NCBI GenBank assembly: GCA_012656075.1
Contig: JAAKBF010000036.1
Location: forward strand, 1 to 64,000
Length of the DNA: 64,000 bases
Direction of reading: 5' to 3'
Source: Phytophthora hibernalis
Lineage: Eukaryota; Oomycota; Peronosporomycetes; Peronosporales; Peronosporaceae
Made by a program: the position numbers and the translations under genes. A model generated the notes under the pieces. The model searched no databases. It was not told where the DNA came from and saw only the letters and a list, made by a program, of their open reading frames with translations. Below are positions 1 to 10,089 of the stretch, in pieces (within the stretch, counting starts at the first letter, position 1; each line of letters starts with the position of its first letter).

Positions 1-46
1 GAAGAACTTCTATCTGGGACCATGAATGAGAGAGGTTAGCCCAAGT

Positions 47-1896
47 TTACCATAATGGATGGCTCTCAGTCCACGCGCGTGAACCGGTGTCGGCCATTTC
101 GTTCAGCTTCCCCGCAATATGTTCTGCCGAGAACGACAGATTGTACTCGAGTTCAAAGAGCAACAATAAGCGATTGTAGAGCTGCACGGTTGGGTGACGG
201 CTAAGGCGGTTCGAATCCCATGCCACGGCGCTTGTGCTATCGATGTGAAAGCATACGTGTTTCGTGTGACCAGCTGCCTTGTCCATTCAATGTGGCCCCC
301 AATGCAATGCAGCCATAACCGCGCTTTGAAGCTCGCGAACGTTGATTGAGTTTTCGTAAGAACCGGACTGCAGCGCCTCAATCTCCTCGTTTGCGTACTG
401 GATTCTGATAAACTCGTGCAGCTGGGGTTCGAGGACAGCCAACCAGGACCCGGACGCGTCCGTGTAGACGTGTATGCTGAGCGTGATAGGACTGGAAAAT
501 TGTGCTACTGGGATTCCATTGAAGCGACCTTTGTTCTCAACCACAGCCAGAAACCACCGGAGATCCTCGATAACCTCGCGTACTAGCGCGCTCGACCCGA
601 ATGGTGGCCTGGAGATGGCAGCCGTATGGATTCGCTGATAAACGGCTCGTGCGGACGGAAACACGTTGCGACGTGCCGAAAGACACCAAGTAGCTTGTTC
701 AGCTCCGTCTTTGTGACGCGTGTGGATGGAAGAAGTGACGCTATTCGAGATTGTGCCTTCTGAAGCTTATTGTCGGGGATGGAGACTGTTTCAGAGGATG
801 TATCCCAGAGTAGTCCTAGCGCCTTGTTCTGTGACCTCCAAGGGTAAACGTTTTATCGTTGATGGCTGTCGGGCCGATAACCGTCGCAATGGCTTGGCGT
901 AGTGCATTGCAAGCGGTTTGGCAGCGTTGGCCACGGGACTTCGACGCACGTGTGATCATCGCACCAGACGTTTCCCTGCAAGCGTCCAAAGTGATGGGCT
1001 GCATATTCATCAATTTTCGTAGACTCATAGAGGTCGTTGATGACGGTTCCGGCGAGGGTAGAACGCTGGGGATCCGCACCAACCGAAGCCGCAGGATAAG
1101 TCAACGACTACGTAGCCATCGTAGATGAATATGAACATGTGAACTTCCTGTTCGCGTACCGGCACGTGCCAGAACGCTCCGGAGACGTCTCCAAGCATCA
1201 AAAACATCTCCTCGTCGGGTGCCTAGATAATAACTCGAGTATGCGTCGTTCAATATCACGAGGTGGGTTGTACGTAATTGTAGGGAAGTTCTCACGATTG
1301 GTGAATTCGTTCACCAAAGCCCCATGTGGGTACGAGAATTCGTTAATAATGCGTGTATCGTTGCCGGCCTTGTCTACAACACCGATTGGGCTTACATACA
1401 GCTCCGGCCAGAGATCTAACACTCGCTCGTCAAGAACAAGATAGCTGCCGTCATGTTGCCCTTGTCGAATGTGTCGTCGAATAGCTGCGGCATGTACGCT
1501 AGCGCTTTTGTGGTTGGGAGGACGGTGCGGTTGCGTTCAGGGCTTGAAGTCATTCCAGCGTGGTCGAACACCCTCCCGAACGATGTCGTTCCATTGTATG
1601 TACGCGCCACGGTGAGACGAATTACGCGGCACTGGGACTTCGTAGAGCGCTTTGTTGGGTCTGCCGTCGACATCTGTTTGACCGCGAACACGTCGCACGA
1701 ATTCGGGTAACCGGAGCTGGGAGGGAACAGCAAGATCTGACAAGAACGTGACGACGTTGACGACAATTTCGTTGTCTTGGGAATTTGGAGATGGACATAC
1801 AAGACCGTAGGTTGCTGCAAACTCGTGTAGATGATCGAGCCTGTCGAGCTCGGAGATTTCGGCAAGCCGACCGAGTAGATTATGCGTGGACGACAT
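47..1896 (-). mobile_element. Degenerate DIRS/Ngaro-like reverse transcriptase and RNase H
   Basis: Retroelement pol relic, read from 1896 down to 47 in several frames. The N-terminal piece (1896-1537) has no motif I know. Reverse transcriptase follows: ELYVSPIGVVDKAGNDTRII near 1400, then LGDVSGAFWHVPV and FGWCGSPAFY (1200-1050). A WCDDHTCVE segment near 960 would be the polymerase acid pair. The thumb-like LNKLLGVFRHVATC is near 690. RNase H-like pieces are VYTDASGSWLAV (near 460) and HIDSTSAVAW plus HIAGKLNEMAD (250-100). Frame changes lie near 1430, 1060, 850 and 680. The FGWCGSP/CDDH style resembles oomycete DIRS-like elements, but the diagnostic tyrosine recombinase would lie left of position 1, so the class is an inference. 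Not functional as it stands. Confidence 0.75.
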
Positions 1897-2263
1897 AGAA
1901 GTTAGGCGATCATCTGAAATGCTTGTTCTGTTAGTATGATCTCCCAGGTATTACCGCCGGTTCCGTGGTAGTCAATCTTTCTTGGCCTCTGGTGCGCGGC
2001 CGTTGCACTTCTCTGTGATGTAGGCTTTCACCACCTCCGGCAGTCACCTTGGGGTGAAACTGTGCTCGCCGGTTATTGAAGCAGCCTCCATGGTCATTTC
2101 CGGAGCATCCCATGTCCGAAATAGACTTCTTACACAGCTTTTTATCACCTTGGCGCGGAAGAGCTGTGAAAACTGGTGCCGGCACGGTTGGCTGTCGTCG
2201 TTGGTGCACTCTACGGCGATCTGTGTCCTGATTGTACTGGCTGCGATACAGCGCAGTGTCGAC

Positions 2264-2345
2264 GCTGCGGTGGGAGCGACGTAGGTCCATCAGCTCCAGC
2301 AACCCCTTGCTGCGGTGGGAACGACGTAGGTCCATCAGCTCCAGT
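2264..2345. repeat. 45-bp tandem duplication
   Basis: Two near-identical copies of a 45-bp unit start at 2264 and 2309 (gctgcggtgggarcgacgta, one A/G difference seen). In the minus-strand reading it duplicates the peptide ELMDLRRSHRS. The surrounding 1897-2402 has no recognised gene; it may be the 5' part of the retroelement relic on its left. Confidence 0.8.
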
Positions 2346-2402
2346 CTTGTTCTACTCTCCAGGTCGCGGGCCACAATATGACTGCGAAATTTCCCAAACT
2401 TG

Positions 2403-2972
2403 TTAGTGATCTAGAAAGCCATCAACTTGTAGTGCATATGTAATTGGGTCAGCCTTAATGACTCGTAGCGGTTCCGCTAAAGCCACCGACACAACCTGCA
2501 CTTCTGTCATGACACTCAACCATGTGCCGCGGAAATTGACTTCGTATCGCGTGACAACACCGTAAGTCCACTGACCTAGATCTGGGGCCGTTGGTTGGAC
2601 GAACGTGACAGGGTGGGCTATGTTGCTCCCTGGCCTCGGGCTCGCCTCGGGCGAGTCGACTGCGCGAATCTCGAGCACGGAGACTGGTTCCAAGAATTCT
2701 TGTCCGTCATCCTCAACATCAGCACCCACAACGCGCACACTTGCCTTGTTGCCATCCATGCTATGCAGACGCACGTAGCAGAACTCCGTCAACTCGGGGG
2801 CGTGAACGGGACCGATGAACGCGACGGTGTTGGAGGCAAGACGACGTGGAGCCATGGCTAGGACGTGAAGAGGCGGGAAAACTGGGTGCGGCGGTTGTGA
2901 GAAGTGGCTTGAACGCTGGAAAGGACGCTTGTCGCACTCCGACGCAGAAGCAAAGTGACGCCTAGCAGCCAC
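2403..2972 (-). CDS. Hypothetical protein, possibly retroelement-associated
   Basis: Open frame of 189 codons; a better start may be the internal MAPRRLASNTV, about 40 residues in, because the first part is basic and low in pattern. The body is a mixed, apparently folded sequence (FCYVRLHSMDGNKASVRVVG; later TYGVVTRYEVNFRGTWL). I recognise no domain, signal peptide or membrane segment. It lies upstream of, and on the same strand as, the reverse transcriptase relic, so it could be that element's 5' ORF; that is inference only. Confidence 0.35.
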   Translation of the reverse strand: MAARRHFASASECDKRPFQRSSHFSQPPHPVFPPLHVLAMAPRRLASNTVAFIGPVHAPELTEFCYVRLHSMDGNKASVRVVGADVEDDGQEFLEPVSVLEIRAVDSPEASPRPGSNIAHPVTFVQPTAPDLGQWTYGVVTRYEVNFRGTWLSVMTEVQVVSVALAEPLRVIKADPITYALQVDGFLDH

Positions 2973-3135
2973 CGCAGCTCGGTCCTACCTAACTATAGCA
3001 CTCTAAACCTCGGGTTCTTACCACGTATCGTCAAACGGATCATCCTTATCGGATGGTCACCAGCTCCTGCTGGACGGTGAAGCGCACGCATTCACGTCGC
3101 TCCCGAACGGAATTTCGGCAGCAGCAGGAGCGGCA

Positions 3136-3501
3136 ATGTTTGACGATTGTTGGGGATTACGGGAATACGAGGGACGTGTGGTTGATGATGGCGCATCGCT
3201 GGAATTAACTATGCTTGGGTTGTCGGCGGTGGCCACGAACACACAACCACTATATACTACCAGTACGTCGTTGTCGGCGACAGGAAAAATAGAGACGGTA
3301 TACCGAATTCACCTTCGGGTGGTGCTAACCGAGGATGAAAACGGTGGTGAGGACTATCTGTCGGTTTCCGGTGATGTGTCTTCGGCGCGGTGTCCAACCG
3401 TGTCGACGCTAAACTCCAACGGGAATGTGTCGATGCTGTCGTGGTGCCAAATATTAGAGATGGACTTGATGTATATCGGACTGCCACGGTCGCAGTACTG
3501 A
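3136..3501 (+). pseudogene. 5'-truncated copy of the 8189-8674 gene
   Basis: From an internal methionine (MFDDCWGLREYEGRVVDDGA) this ORF reads 121 codons identical to the C-terminal part of the ORF at 8189-8674. Homology starts at 3063, so the first residues of the full-length version and any promoter are missing. It could still be translated, but I read it as a truncated duplicate. Family unknown. Confidence 0.55.
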
Positions 3502-3662
3502 ATTGGTGAAAACCTCGTCAGCGAACCTTAGTCATAAACGTAGTGTCGGATGGATGGTGGTGGTACCAGAAATGTTCCAGAGCGACGAAGCAGAAGGCGG
3601 GACACGATCAGTTGGTAAGTTGTCTAGACTGATCAATTGAAACGCACATACTCATTAAAATG

Positions 3663-3686
3663 GTGCTACGATAAAAATCGTAGCAC
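3663..3686. repeat. Hairpin, 10-bp perfect stem, AAAA loop
   Basis: gtgctacgat, aaaa, atcgtagcac. The same hairpin is at 8836-8859 in the second copy. It lies about 160 bp after the stop codon of the duplicated ORF. It could be a transcript-end structure or part of a mobile unit; nothing decides between them. Confidence 0.85.
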
Positions 3687-3952
3687 ATCCTCACTAGGAT
3701 ACTTGTTAGAATCATTCAGCGCTTGGCTTGCATCATGTTACTACGCTCGGCTTTGGTTGAATCATCAACGTCTGCATTAGAAATTTCATTTTCAAAATTC
3801 ACAATCAGCTAAGCTTTATTTTGAATATAGGATCGGAACTGTGACTTTCCGACACTAAATTTAAGTCGGACGCAAATCATTTTGAGCATCCGGCACACTT
3901 GCCTCAAAATTTGAGACGACCAACCGCCTCTCCGTGGTGTCCGTGGCGCGTG

Positions 3953-5848
3953 TGACTTGGACAACAACGCTGGTCCTGCCAATTTGCACGGTGGTATTCA
4001 ATATGATGCTAGTATAGGGAGCAAGTGGGGTATACGTGGTGATGCTCTTGAGGTTGCTGCGTTGGGGAACTTCAGTGTGTCCCTAGAGATGAATGCCTCG
4101 TCTAGGGGTCAAAATCGAGGCGAGGCCACAATTTTCAAATGTGGCGTGAGGAGAAAAGTGGTTACTCTACTGCAGCGATTTTTCCGATCAATTCTCATTC
4201 TCTACATGTATAATTTTGTTGTCTCGATCTGACGCGGTTGTCCTGGATTGCCGTTTCCGTACTCGAAGTTAATTTCTTCATCCATGGATCATGGAAATAA
4301 CGAATTCACGTGCATTATATTCGTACGGATATCGGCATCGGACAGTATATGCCGCTACCTGTTGCAGCCAGACAGTATTATTGCTGATGTCTTCGATTTC
4401 CTGTCTCCTCCAGAATTTGTTTGCGAAGGCTCGCCGACTTGTTCTACCGAAACAGATCCGTCATGAGGATAAATCTACACGGTTGGAGAGAGCGGAATCA
4501 CGGCAGCGTGTCCATGGTGAAAAATGGTGAATGGACAGGTTATTTGATTTCAAGTACCAAGGTATGAGGTGATCGGGCGGGTCATGCTTAACAGTTCAGC
4601 CAACTTATTATAGGGACACCGATGGAGCGCCCATTTTCCTCTACTTTTCGTGCCAGCAGCATAACAACGGTTGCTGCTGGTTTACTGTGAACGCTCACTG
4701 ACGTTGGCACCCTCGCAAAAGAAATGCGTGTTGAGGATAAAGTCGAAGCGGTAGGAATGAGGGAAATCGGGGAAGTGACAGCATGGACGACGATTTGGCT
4801 TTGGATTTCCGTGCTTTGCTGTGGTCGTACAGACTGCCCGAGATGGCTGACGGAAAGCACTGAGGACTCAACACGCATATGAATGGGGATGAGAATACCC
4901 GACAGTTCAGCCAATGGGACATCGGTGGAGCGTCAATTGTCCTCGAGTTTTCACCTGAGCGTCTGTTTGTAAGATCGAGAAAGCTGGATCATCGGCAAGT
5001 TGAAGTTTTCCAGCCAAGTCATGTTGGGTCTGTACTGGCTGGAAAATAATTATGGTTTGCTGCGCGAATGGCGTGCGGACCGGACGGTAGAATGTTCGGG
5101 ATGAAGATATTCGTAGAATTTTGCCGCCTGGTTTAGAAATGAAAATTGGCGATGGTTTGTATTCTAGATCGCTCATTGCAGTTGGAAGAGTGCGAGCGAC
5201 AGTGATATGCGGCGATACAATTAAAATCAAATGAACACGATGGAGTCATGCTCAGCAAGGATACTTGCTACCACATGCATAGAATAACACTCGACAACGT
5301 GGTGATGCATAACCGTTCTTCTCCAATGGATTGGTTGCACTACTTCATCTTCTCTGTTAAGTAAATCCAAAATATTGTAGGACATTTCTGCGGTTTCGCC
5401 AGTCAATCCTGCCGTACCGTCTCTGATGCATACTTTATCCAAGTCAATCACCCTTCGACATTCGTAACAATACGATTTGGACCCTCGACAGACCCCGACA
5501 GCCTCGGAGACTCACCAGCATGACGTCCTGCGTACGCGTGTCCAGCTGCCGCTTCTTGCGTCTGGGCTGTCGAAACGACCAGCACGAGCTCTTCTCCGCC
5601 TCCTACGCCAGGTGCGTCGGTCTGCAGCTCGAGCGACCGACTCCAGAAAACTAACAGCATTATGATACGCCTCGCCCTTTGATCTTGTCCTGCACTGCCA
5701 CCGTGTCACCCATACACAGAAGCAACAAGCGCAGTGCCAAGGTACCTACTAGACCCGAGACACAGATTCGCAGCCCCATTCTCTCAGTCTACTGTCGTAG
5801 TGCTCCGTCCCACATCACTTTGCTGCTAGTTGTTGCAATAATATTGGG
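3953..5848. other. No recognised gene
   Basis: Only short ORFs without recognisable motifs occur here. The best are on the minus strand: 5227-5451 (contains VCIRDGTAGLTGETAEMSYN) and 4907-5230. Two similar short stretches (acagttcagccaa, then a variable gap, then gggaca.cg.tggagcg) occur at about 4592 and 4903, suggesting a small old duplication. Confidence 0.5.
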
Positions 5849-6307
5849 TTGTCGCACTCAAGAGATTCCTCTGCTTCTGTAGCTGCTGCGTTGCTTCCCG
5901 CACTGCTGTCCGGACCACGTGCCTCGGAGCTACTGCGGCTGCTCGTTGCACGTGCTCGTGGCGTTCGCGTCCGTCGCCGAAGCCGAAATGGCCTACACGG
6001 TGAGGACGTGGTGGTATGTGCGCGCTTTGAGGCTGCGGCGGCCGTGGCGGTTTCTGGTGCTGGGGCTGGAGAAGTGGTCACGGCCATGCCTGAACGCGCG
6101 CTGCAGATGTCGGGGAGCAGCTCGCAGAACGACTGGTGCCGTGCAGAGAAGGCAGCAGAGATCTACCAGCGACAGTTTCCAGAGGTGCGTACATGTACTT
6201 TTCAGCTGGTTGAAGGTGATCAGGAGAGTGGTTGTCTCTGTCAAGTTGACAGTGTCAACTACCAATCGTTCCTGGAGACAGCATCAATTGTGCCGCCCAT
6301 CTGTTGA
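5849..6307 (+). CDS. Hypothetical protein
   Basis: ORF of 152 codons. The first half is Ala/Arg-rich and could be GC-rich noncoding sequence. The second half is more protein-like: NDWCRAEKAAEIYQRQFPEV, then TFQLVEGDQESGCLCQVDSV. A real start may therefore be internal, at MPERALQMSGS (near 6085). No family recognised. The stretch to the next ORF (6308-6695) holds nothing I can name. Confidence 0.3.
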   Translation: MSHSRDSSASVAAALLPALLSGPRASELLRLLVARARGVRVRRRSRNGLHGEDVVVCARFEAAAAVAVSGAGAGEVVTAMPERALQMSGSSSQNDWCRAEKAAEIYQRQFPEVRTCTFQLVEGDQESGCLCQVDSVNYQSFLETASIVPPIC

Positions 6308-6695
6308 GTTTTGAATTTGCACCTGACTAACAATTCTTTTTTTCGACGTTGGTCTTGACATCAATTTACTGTGTTGTTGACGCTGTGATTTTCAAGAACA
6401 CGGTCCTGTACGTGTTGAACAATCACCGCAGCCCGCAATGGTACTACAGCTATGAGAGTGGATCCACCAAAGCACATCGTGAAATGAGACACGTGCTCGC
6501 AGCGTACGTGTTCCAGCTACACCCGATCGCAGATCGACAGACTGATGGACATTTTCGGAGGACGCTTGTAGCGTGTGGCGACGGTGGCAGCTCGTCAGGC
6601 GTCGCCTTCCTTCACGATGGTGTCCTATCGGCGTCAGAACGACACACGTCGCGTAGGGCAAAAGCTGGGCAGCTGAATCGGAAGCTGCAGATTGG

Positions 6696-7601
6696 GTGGA
6701 AGATGATGGAGGAGAAGATGTAGCTGTAGGAGGTGGGGTAAGAAGAGCGACGGGGCCACAACCCATGGAGATCGAATTTGTGTTGTCAGCAGCAGAATTA
6801 CCCGCTTTGCAAACGATAGCGCAACGAAACGAAGTGGATATTGACTACGCGGCTAACTTCCCAGATGCTATGCAGCGTACAGCCGATTCCAGCCACCCGA
6901 CCGTGTCAGGAATATCTGTGTTGCGTAATGTAAACGAGCGGAAATCTTATGCCACTCCTTGTCCAGTGCAGCAGGCTGGAGAACCAGAGCCCAGTACGTC
7001 GTCACTGGCGCCCTCGCTAGGTTTTCCGTCGTCGAGACGGACGCTCGGATGCCCGATTTGCAGCGGATCGATCACGCTGCCAGCACACACATTGCACCCA
7101 GACACGATGGAAAAGCTGCAGCCGCTGCTACTACTTCAACTCTTCCTGCGCTTCGTACCGCTGGACGCGTTCGCCTTCTACTTTACGCCAATGGATTTCC
7201 GCATCCAGCGCCGATGGTTGGCCAAGATCCCACCTACCAGTCGGACACAGCCTCTGGATGTCGTGGCAGACGCCGCAGCTTACAATTTGGTAGCAGACAT
7301 CGCGTCGGCGTTCTCGCTGAAAAGCTTCCTGCCTGGTCCTCTGCAACCTGATACTTTCGTGGTTACGGATCCTGCTCGGGAGCAGAATGTGCTACGTTCG
7401 TGTGCGGACCTGCTGCTGGACGCGTTCTCGTCGCAGCGGGTGCAGCAGATTTTGATGTCGGCGATTAACCCGGTTACCATTCAAGGGGTGGAGGTAGGAG
7501 CAAGTACGCCTACAGCAGTTGACTCGTGCGAGCAATTCAACCAACTCGTGGCAGATTTGTATGAGGAGCTGACGCAGCTGGTAGCCGCGCTACACCAATA
7601 G
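6696..7601 (+). CDS. Hypothetical protein, possibly one exon of a longer gene
   Basis: Open frame of 301 codons; the likely start is MEIEFVLSAAELPAL near 6764. Low-complexity Ser/Pro residues give way to a leucine-rich, apparently helical second half (MEKLQPLLLLQLFLRFVPLD; LVADIASAFSLKSFLPG; SCADLLLDAFSSQRVQQIL). A further piece in another frame just downstream (7675 on, DDILSLVYAEPKYRSLRQDA) is similar in style and may belong to the same gene after a frame change. No family recognised; a helical-repeat protein is possible. Confidence 0.45.
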   Translation: MEDDGGEDVAVGGGVRRATGPQPMEIEFVLSAAELPALQTIAQRNEVDIDYAANFPDAMQRTADSSHPTVSGISVLRNVNERKSYATPCPVQQAGEPEPSTSSLAPSLGFPSSRRTLGCPICSGSITLPAHTLHPDTMEKLQPLLLLQLFLRFVPLDAFAFYFTPMDFRIQRRWLAKIPPTSRTQPLDVVADAAAYNLVADIASAFSLKSFLPGPLQPDTFVVTDPAREQNVLRSCADLLLDAFSSQRVQQILMSAINPVTIQGVEVGASTPTAVDSCEQFNQLVADLYEELTQLVAALHQ

Positions 7602-8188
7602 CTCCCAGTTTGGAGACCTCCATCGTGTTGGTCACGTTGGTCACGTTGGTGAACACGTCTCGGTCCTGGCGCTCGTGGACGACATCCTGTCTTTGGTTTA
7701 CGCAGAGCCGAAGTACCGGTCGCTTCGCCAGGATGCGTCGACACTACTGCTTCGCAGGGACAATACACTCAGCGTGACGGTGCAGAATATGTTTCGAGCA
7801 TTTATGAATCAGCAGCAACTGACTCGAGAGGCGTCGTGGTGTGGTAGTCGACCTGCCGGTGAACGAAATGGAAGGAGTGCAAGTACTGGTATACTACTGG
7901 CATCGGGGGTGGGTGGAGTTGACACCTCGTCATTTCACCAAGGTGGTCATTCAAGTCGCTTGAGTAATTTCAACGTGTTTGCGGATGGTGACCTTCGTGG
8001 ACGGAAAAAAAAAGTAGGTGTAACGACTGGAACAGGCGATGGTTCTTGGTGCCGACATCGGTGTTCATCTCACCACCCACGAACGGTGACAGGTCCATTC
8101 CATCGTTGTTATTCGTCGTTACTTTTCTCCGTTTGCTCGCGAGCGTGGACGTGTTTGTACAAGGGGCCAAGTTGTCGTGAAGACAGTC

Positions 8189-8674
8189 ATGGCCGCGACA
8201 ACAGCTCCGCAACGATCAACTGAAGCGGGCACAGTGCTCCTGTTGGACGGTGAAGCGCACGCATTCACGTCGCTCCCGAACGGAATTTCGGCAGCAGCAG
8301 GAGCGGCAATGTTTGACGATTGTTGGGGATTACGGGAATACGAGGGACGTGTGGTTGATGATGGCGCATCGCTGGAATTAACTATGCTTGGGTTGTCGGC
8401 GGTGGCCACGAACACACAACCACTATATACTACCAGTACGTCGTTGTCGGCGACAGGAAAAATAGAGACGGTATACCGAATTCACCTTCGGGTGGTGCTA
8501 ACCGAGGATGAAAACGGTGGTGAGGACTATCTGTCGGTTTCCGGTGATGTGTCTTCGGCGCGGTGTCCAACCGTGTCGACGCTAAACTCCAACGGGAATG
8601 TGTCGATGCTGTCGTGGTGCCAAATATTAGAGATGGACTTGATGTATATCGGACTGCCACGGTCGCAGTACTGA
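8189..8674 (+). CDS. Hypothetical 161-residue protein inside the duplicated block
   Basis: I chose the methionine of MAATTAPQRSTEAG at 8189; an upstream in-frame ATG at 8177 is possible. The protein has a central GLREYEGRVVDDGASLELTM, a beta-rich middle, YRIHLRVVLTEDENGGEDY, and ends in MYIGLPRSQY. It has no signal peptide, no membrane segment and no domain I know. Most of the gene lies in the 890-bp repeat; its first 16 codons are outside, which is why copy A at 3136 lacks them. It converges with the DENR-like gene on the opposite strand, about 400 bp downstream. Confidence 0.5.
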   Translation: MAATTAPQRSTEAGTVLLLDGEAHAFTSLPNGISAAAGAAMFDDCWGLREYEGRVVDDGASLELTMLGLSAVATNTQPLYTTSTSLSATGKIETVYRIHLRVVLTEDENGGEDYLSVSGDVSSARCPTVSTLNSNGNVSMLSWCQILEMDLMYIGLPRSQY

Positions 8675-9125
8675 ATTGGTGAAAACCTCGTCAGCGAACC
8701 TTAGTCATAAACGTAGTGTCGGATGGATGGTGGTGGTACCAGAAATGTTCCAGAGCGACGAAGCAGAAGGCGGGACACGATCAGTTGGTAAATTGTCTAG
8801 ACTGATCAATTGAAACGCACATACTCATTAAAATGGTGCTACGATAAAAATCGTAGCACATCCTCACTAGGATACTTGTTAGAATCATTCAGCGCTTGGC
8901 TTGCATCATGTTACTACGCTCGGCTTTGGTTGAATCATCAACGTCTGCATTAGAAATTTCATTTTCAAAATTCACAATCAGCTAAGCTTTATTTTGAATA
9001 TAGGATCGGAACTGTGACTTTCCGACACTAAATTTAAGTCGGACGCAAATCATTTTGAGCATCCGGCACACTTGCCTCAAAATTTGAGACGACCAACCGC
9101 CTCTCCGTGGTGTCCGTGGCGCGTG
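8236..9125. repeat. 890-bp direct repeat, copy B
   Basis: Second copy of 3063-3952. Its left edge falls inside the 8189-8674 ORF and its right edge inside the 3' end of the minus-strand DENR-like gene, so it joins two genes with no evident junction scar. That makes it the likelier ancestral copy, with copy A derived. This inference rests on both ORFs being real. Confidence 0.9.
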
Positions 9126-10054
9126 GCGGGCTTGATGGGTTCGTCGATGACGACGACCTGGGCTTCGTGCACGCCGAACAACTCCGGCAGCACGTCCAGC
9201 AGCTCCGTGGCGCAGTCGACCTGCAGCTGGATCTGCTGCTGGCCCTGTCCGTCTTGGACAGCGACGAGCTGCAGGTTGCCCAGGCTTTTGCTAGCGTCTT
9301 TGATGTTGACCTCCTCAAAGTCCTCGAGACCTGTGACGAATGCGAGGCGCTTGCGGCCTTTGCGCAAAATCTTGGAGATGGTCACCTTGCAGTTCTCCTT
9401 CCGCTTGGCAGCCTCCTCGATCTTGTTGTTCTTCCTCTTGAAGGTCTTGTCCACCACTTCGAGGTGATACCCTCCGCGATCTACTGCTCCACCCCAGCAG
9501 CTCCACCACCGTGCGGTTGTACTTGGTGAGCACGAGGTCGGAGCGGCGCTCGGCTTGCACTCGTTGAACACGGGGCCGTACTCGCGGTACTCGGGCGGGA
9601 ACGTGTCAATGGGAGAGTACACCACGCTATTAAACTTGGACTTGCCGTCTTCTTCCTGTTCTTCCTCCTCCTCGTCCGAGTCACTAGATTCCGGTCCGTT
9701 CTTCTTCACCAGTGCGTCGAAGAGCTTGGACTCCCTGCCCTCGGACTCGACCAGCACAGAGAGCACGCCGTCGAACTTCTCAGGGTTGTACGTGTCGTCG
9801 AAGGCCAGCAGACGCTGGTGGTTGAAGTTTGACTCCTTGTCCTCCTCCTCCTCTTCTTCTTCTTCTTCATCTTCGTTAGCGCCGTCGAACTGCTCATTCT
9901 CTGTTGGTTCAGGCCAGTACTTCATAGCACCGAGAACAGCTGCGCCTCGCAGCCCAGCGCCAGCGCTGCGCTCCAGCACACCGTCGATCTCGTGCAGCTT
10001 GTCGTCATTGTGCTTGCGGTAAAAGCGCGTGAAGCACTCGCGGTGCGGAGACAT
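9077..10054 (-). pseudogene. Density-regulated protein (DENR/SUI1-type) with N-terminal acidic modules
   Basis: Read from 10054. Two copies of an N-terminal module appear: FTRFYRKHNDDKLHEIDGVL, and later FDDTYNPEKFDGVLSVL then ESKLFDALVKKNGPE. Each is followed by a Glu-rich tract. Next comes the DENR N-terminal signature (FPPEYREYGPVFNECKP) and a SUI1-like C-terminus (CKVTISKILRKGRKRLAFVT, then TELLDVLPELFGV). DENR with MCT-1 promotes recycling and re-initiation on 40S ribosomes. Parts between the conserved blocks are out of frame: GCEAQLFSVL sits in another frame near 9940, and the stretch after NECKPS (near 9500) has no DENR similarity. The last residues lie inside the 890-bp repeat. Broken gene or several indel errors; identity good, integrity doubtful. 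Confidence 0.7.
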
Positions 10055-10089
10055 TTGGTGACGATCTCCTGCTTTGCCACTCGTTCACT

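Larger units (their letters stand above)
3063..3952. repeat. 890-bp direct repeat, copy A
   Basis: Matches 8236-9125 at a constant offset of 5173 bp with no indel and only two differences that I noted (3070 C/T, 3616 G/A). It holds a plus-strand ORF, a 10-bp-stem hairpin and, at its right end, bases that in copy B encode the last residues of the DENR-like gene on the minus strand. No terminal inverted repeats and no target duplication are seen. Flanking sequence is unrelated on both sides. Confidence 0.95.

Noticed and set aside
3063..9125. Reading the two 890-bp repeats as LTRs of a 6-kb retrotransposon.
   Set aside because: No TG..CA ends, primer-binding site, target duplication or pol gene in the 4.3 kb between them.
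9840..9890. (TCC/TTC)n tract as a microsatellite of interest.
   Set aside because: It encodes the Glu tract of the DENR-like protein; ordinary acidic low complexity.
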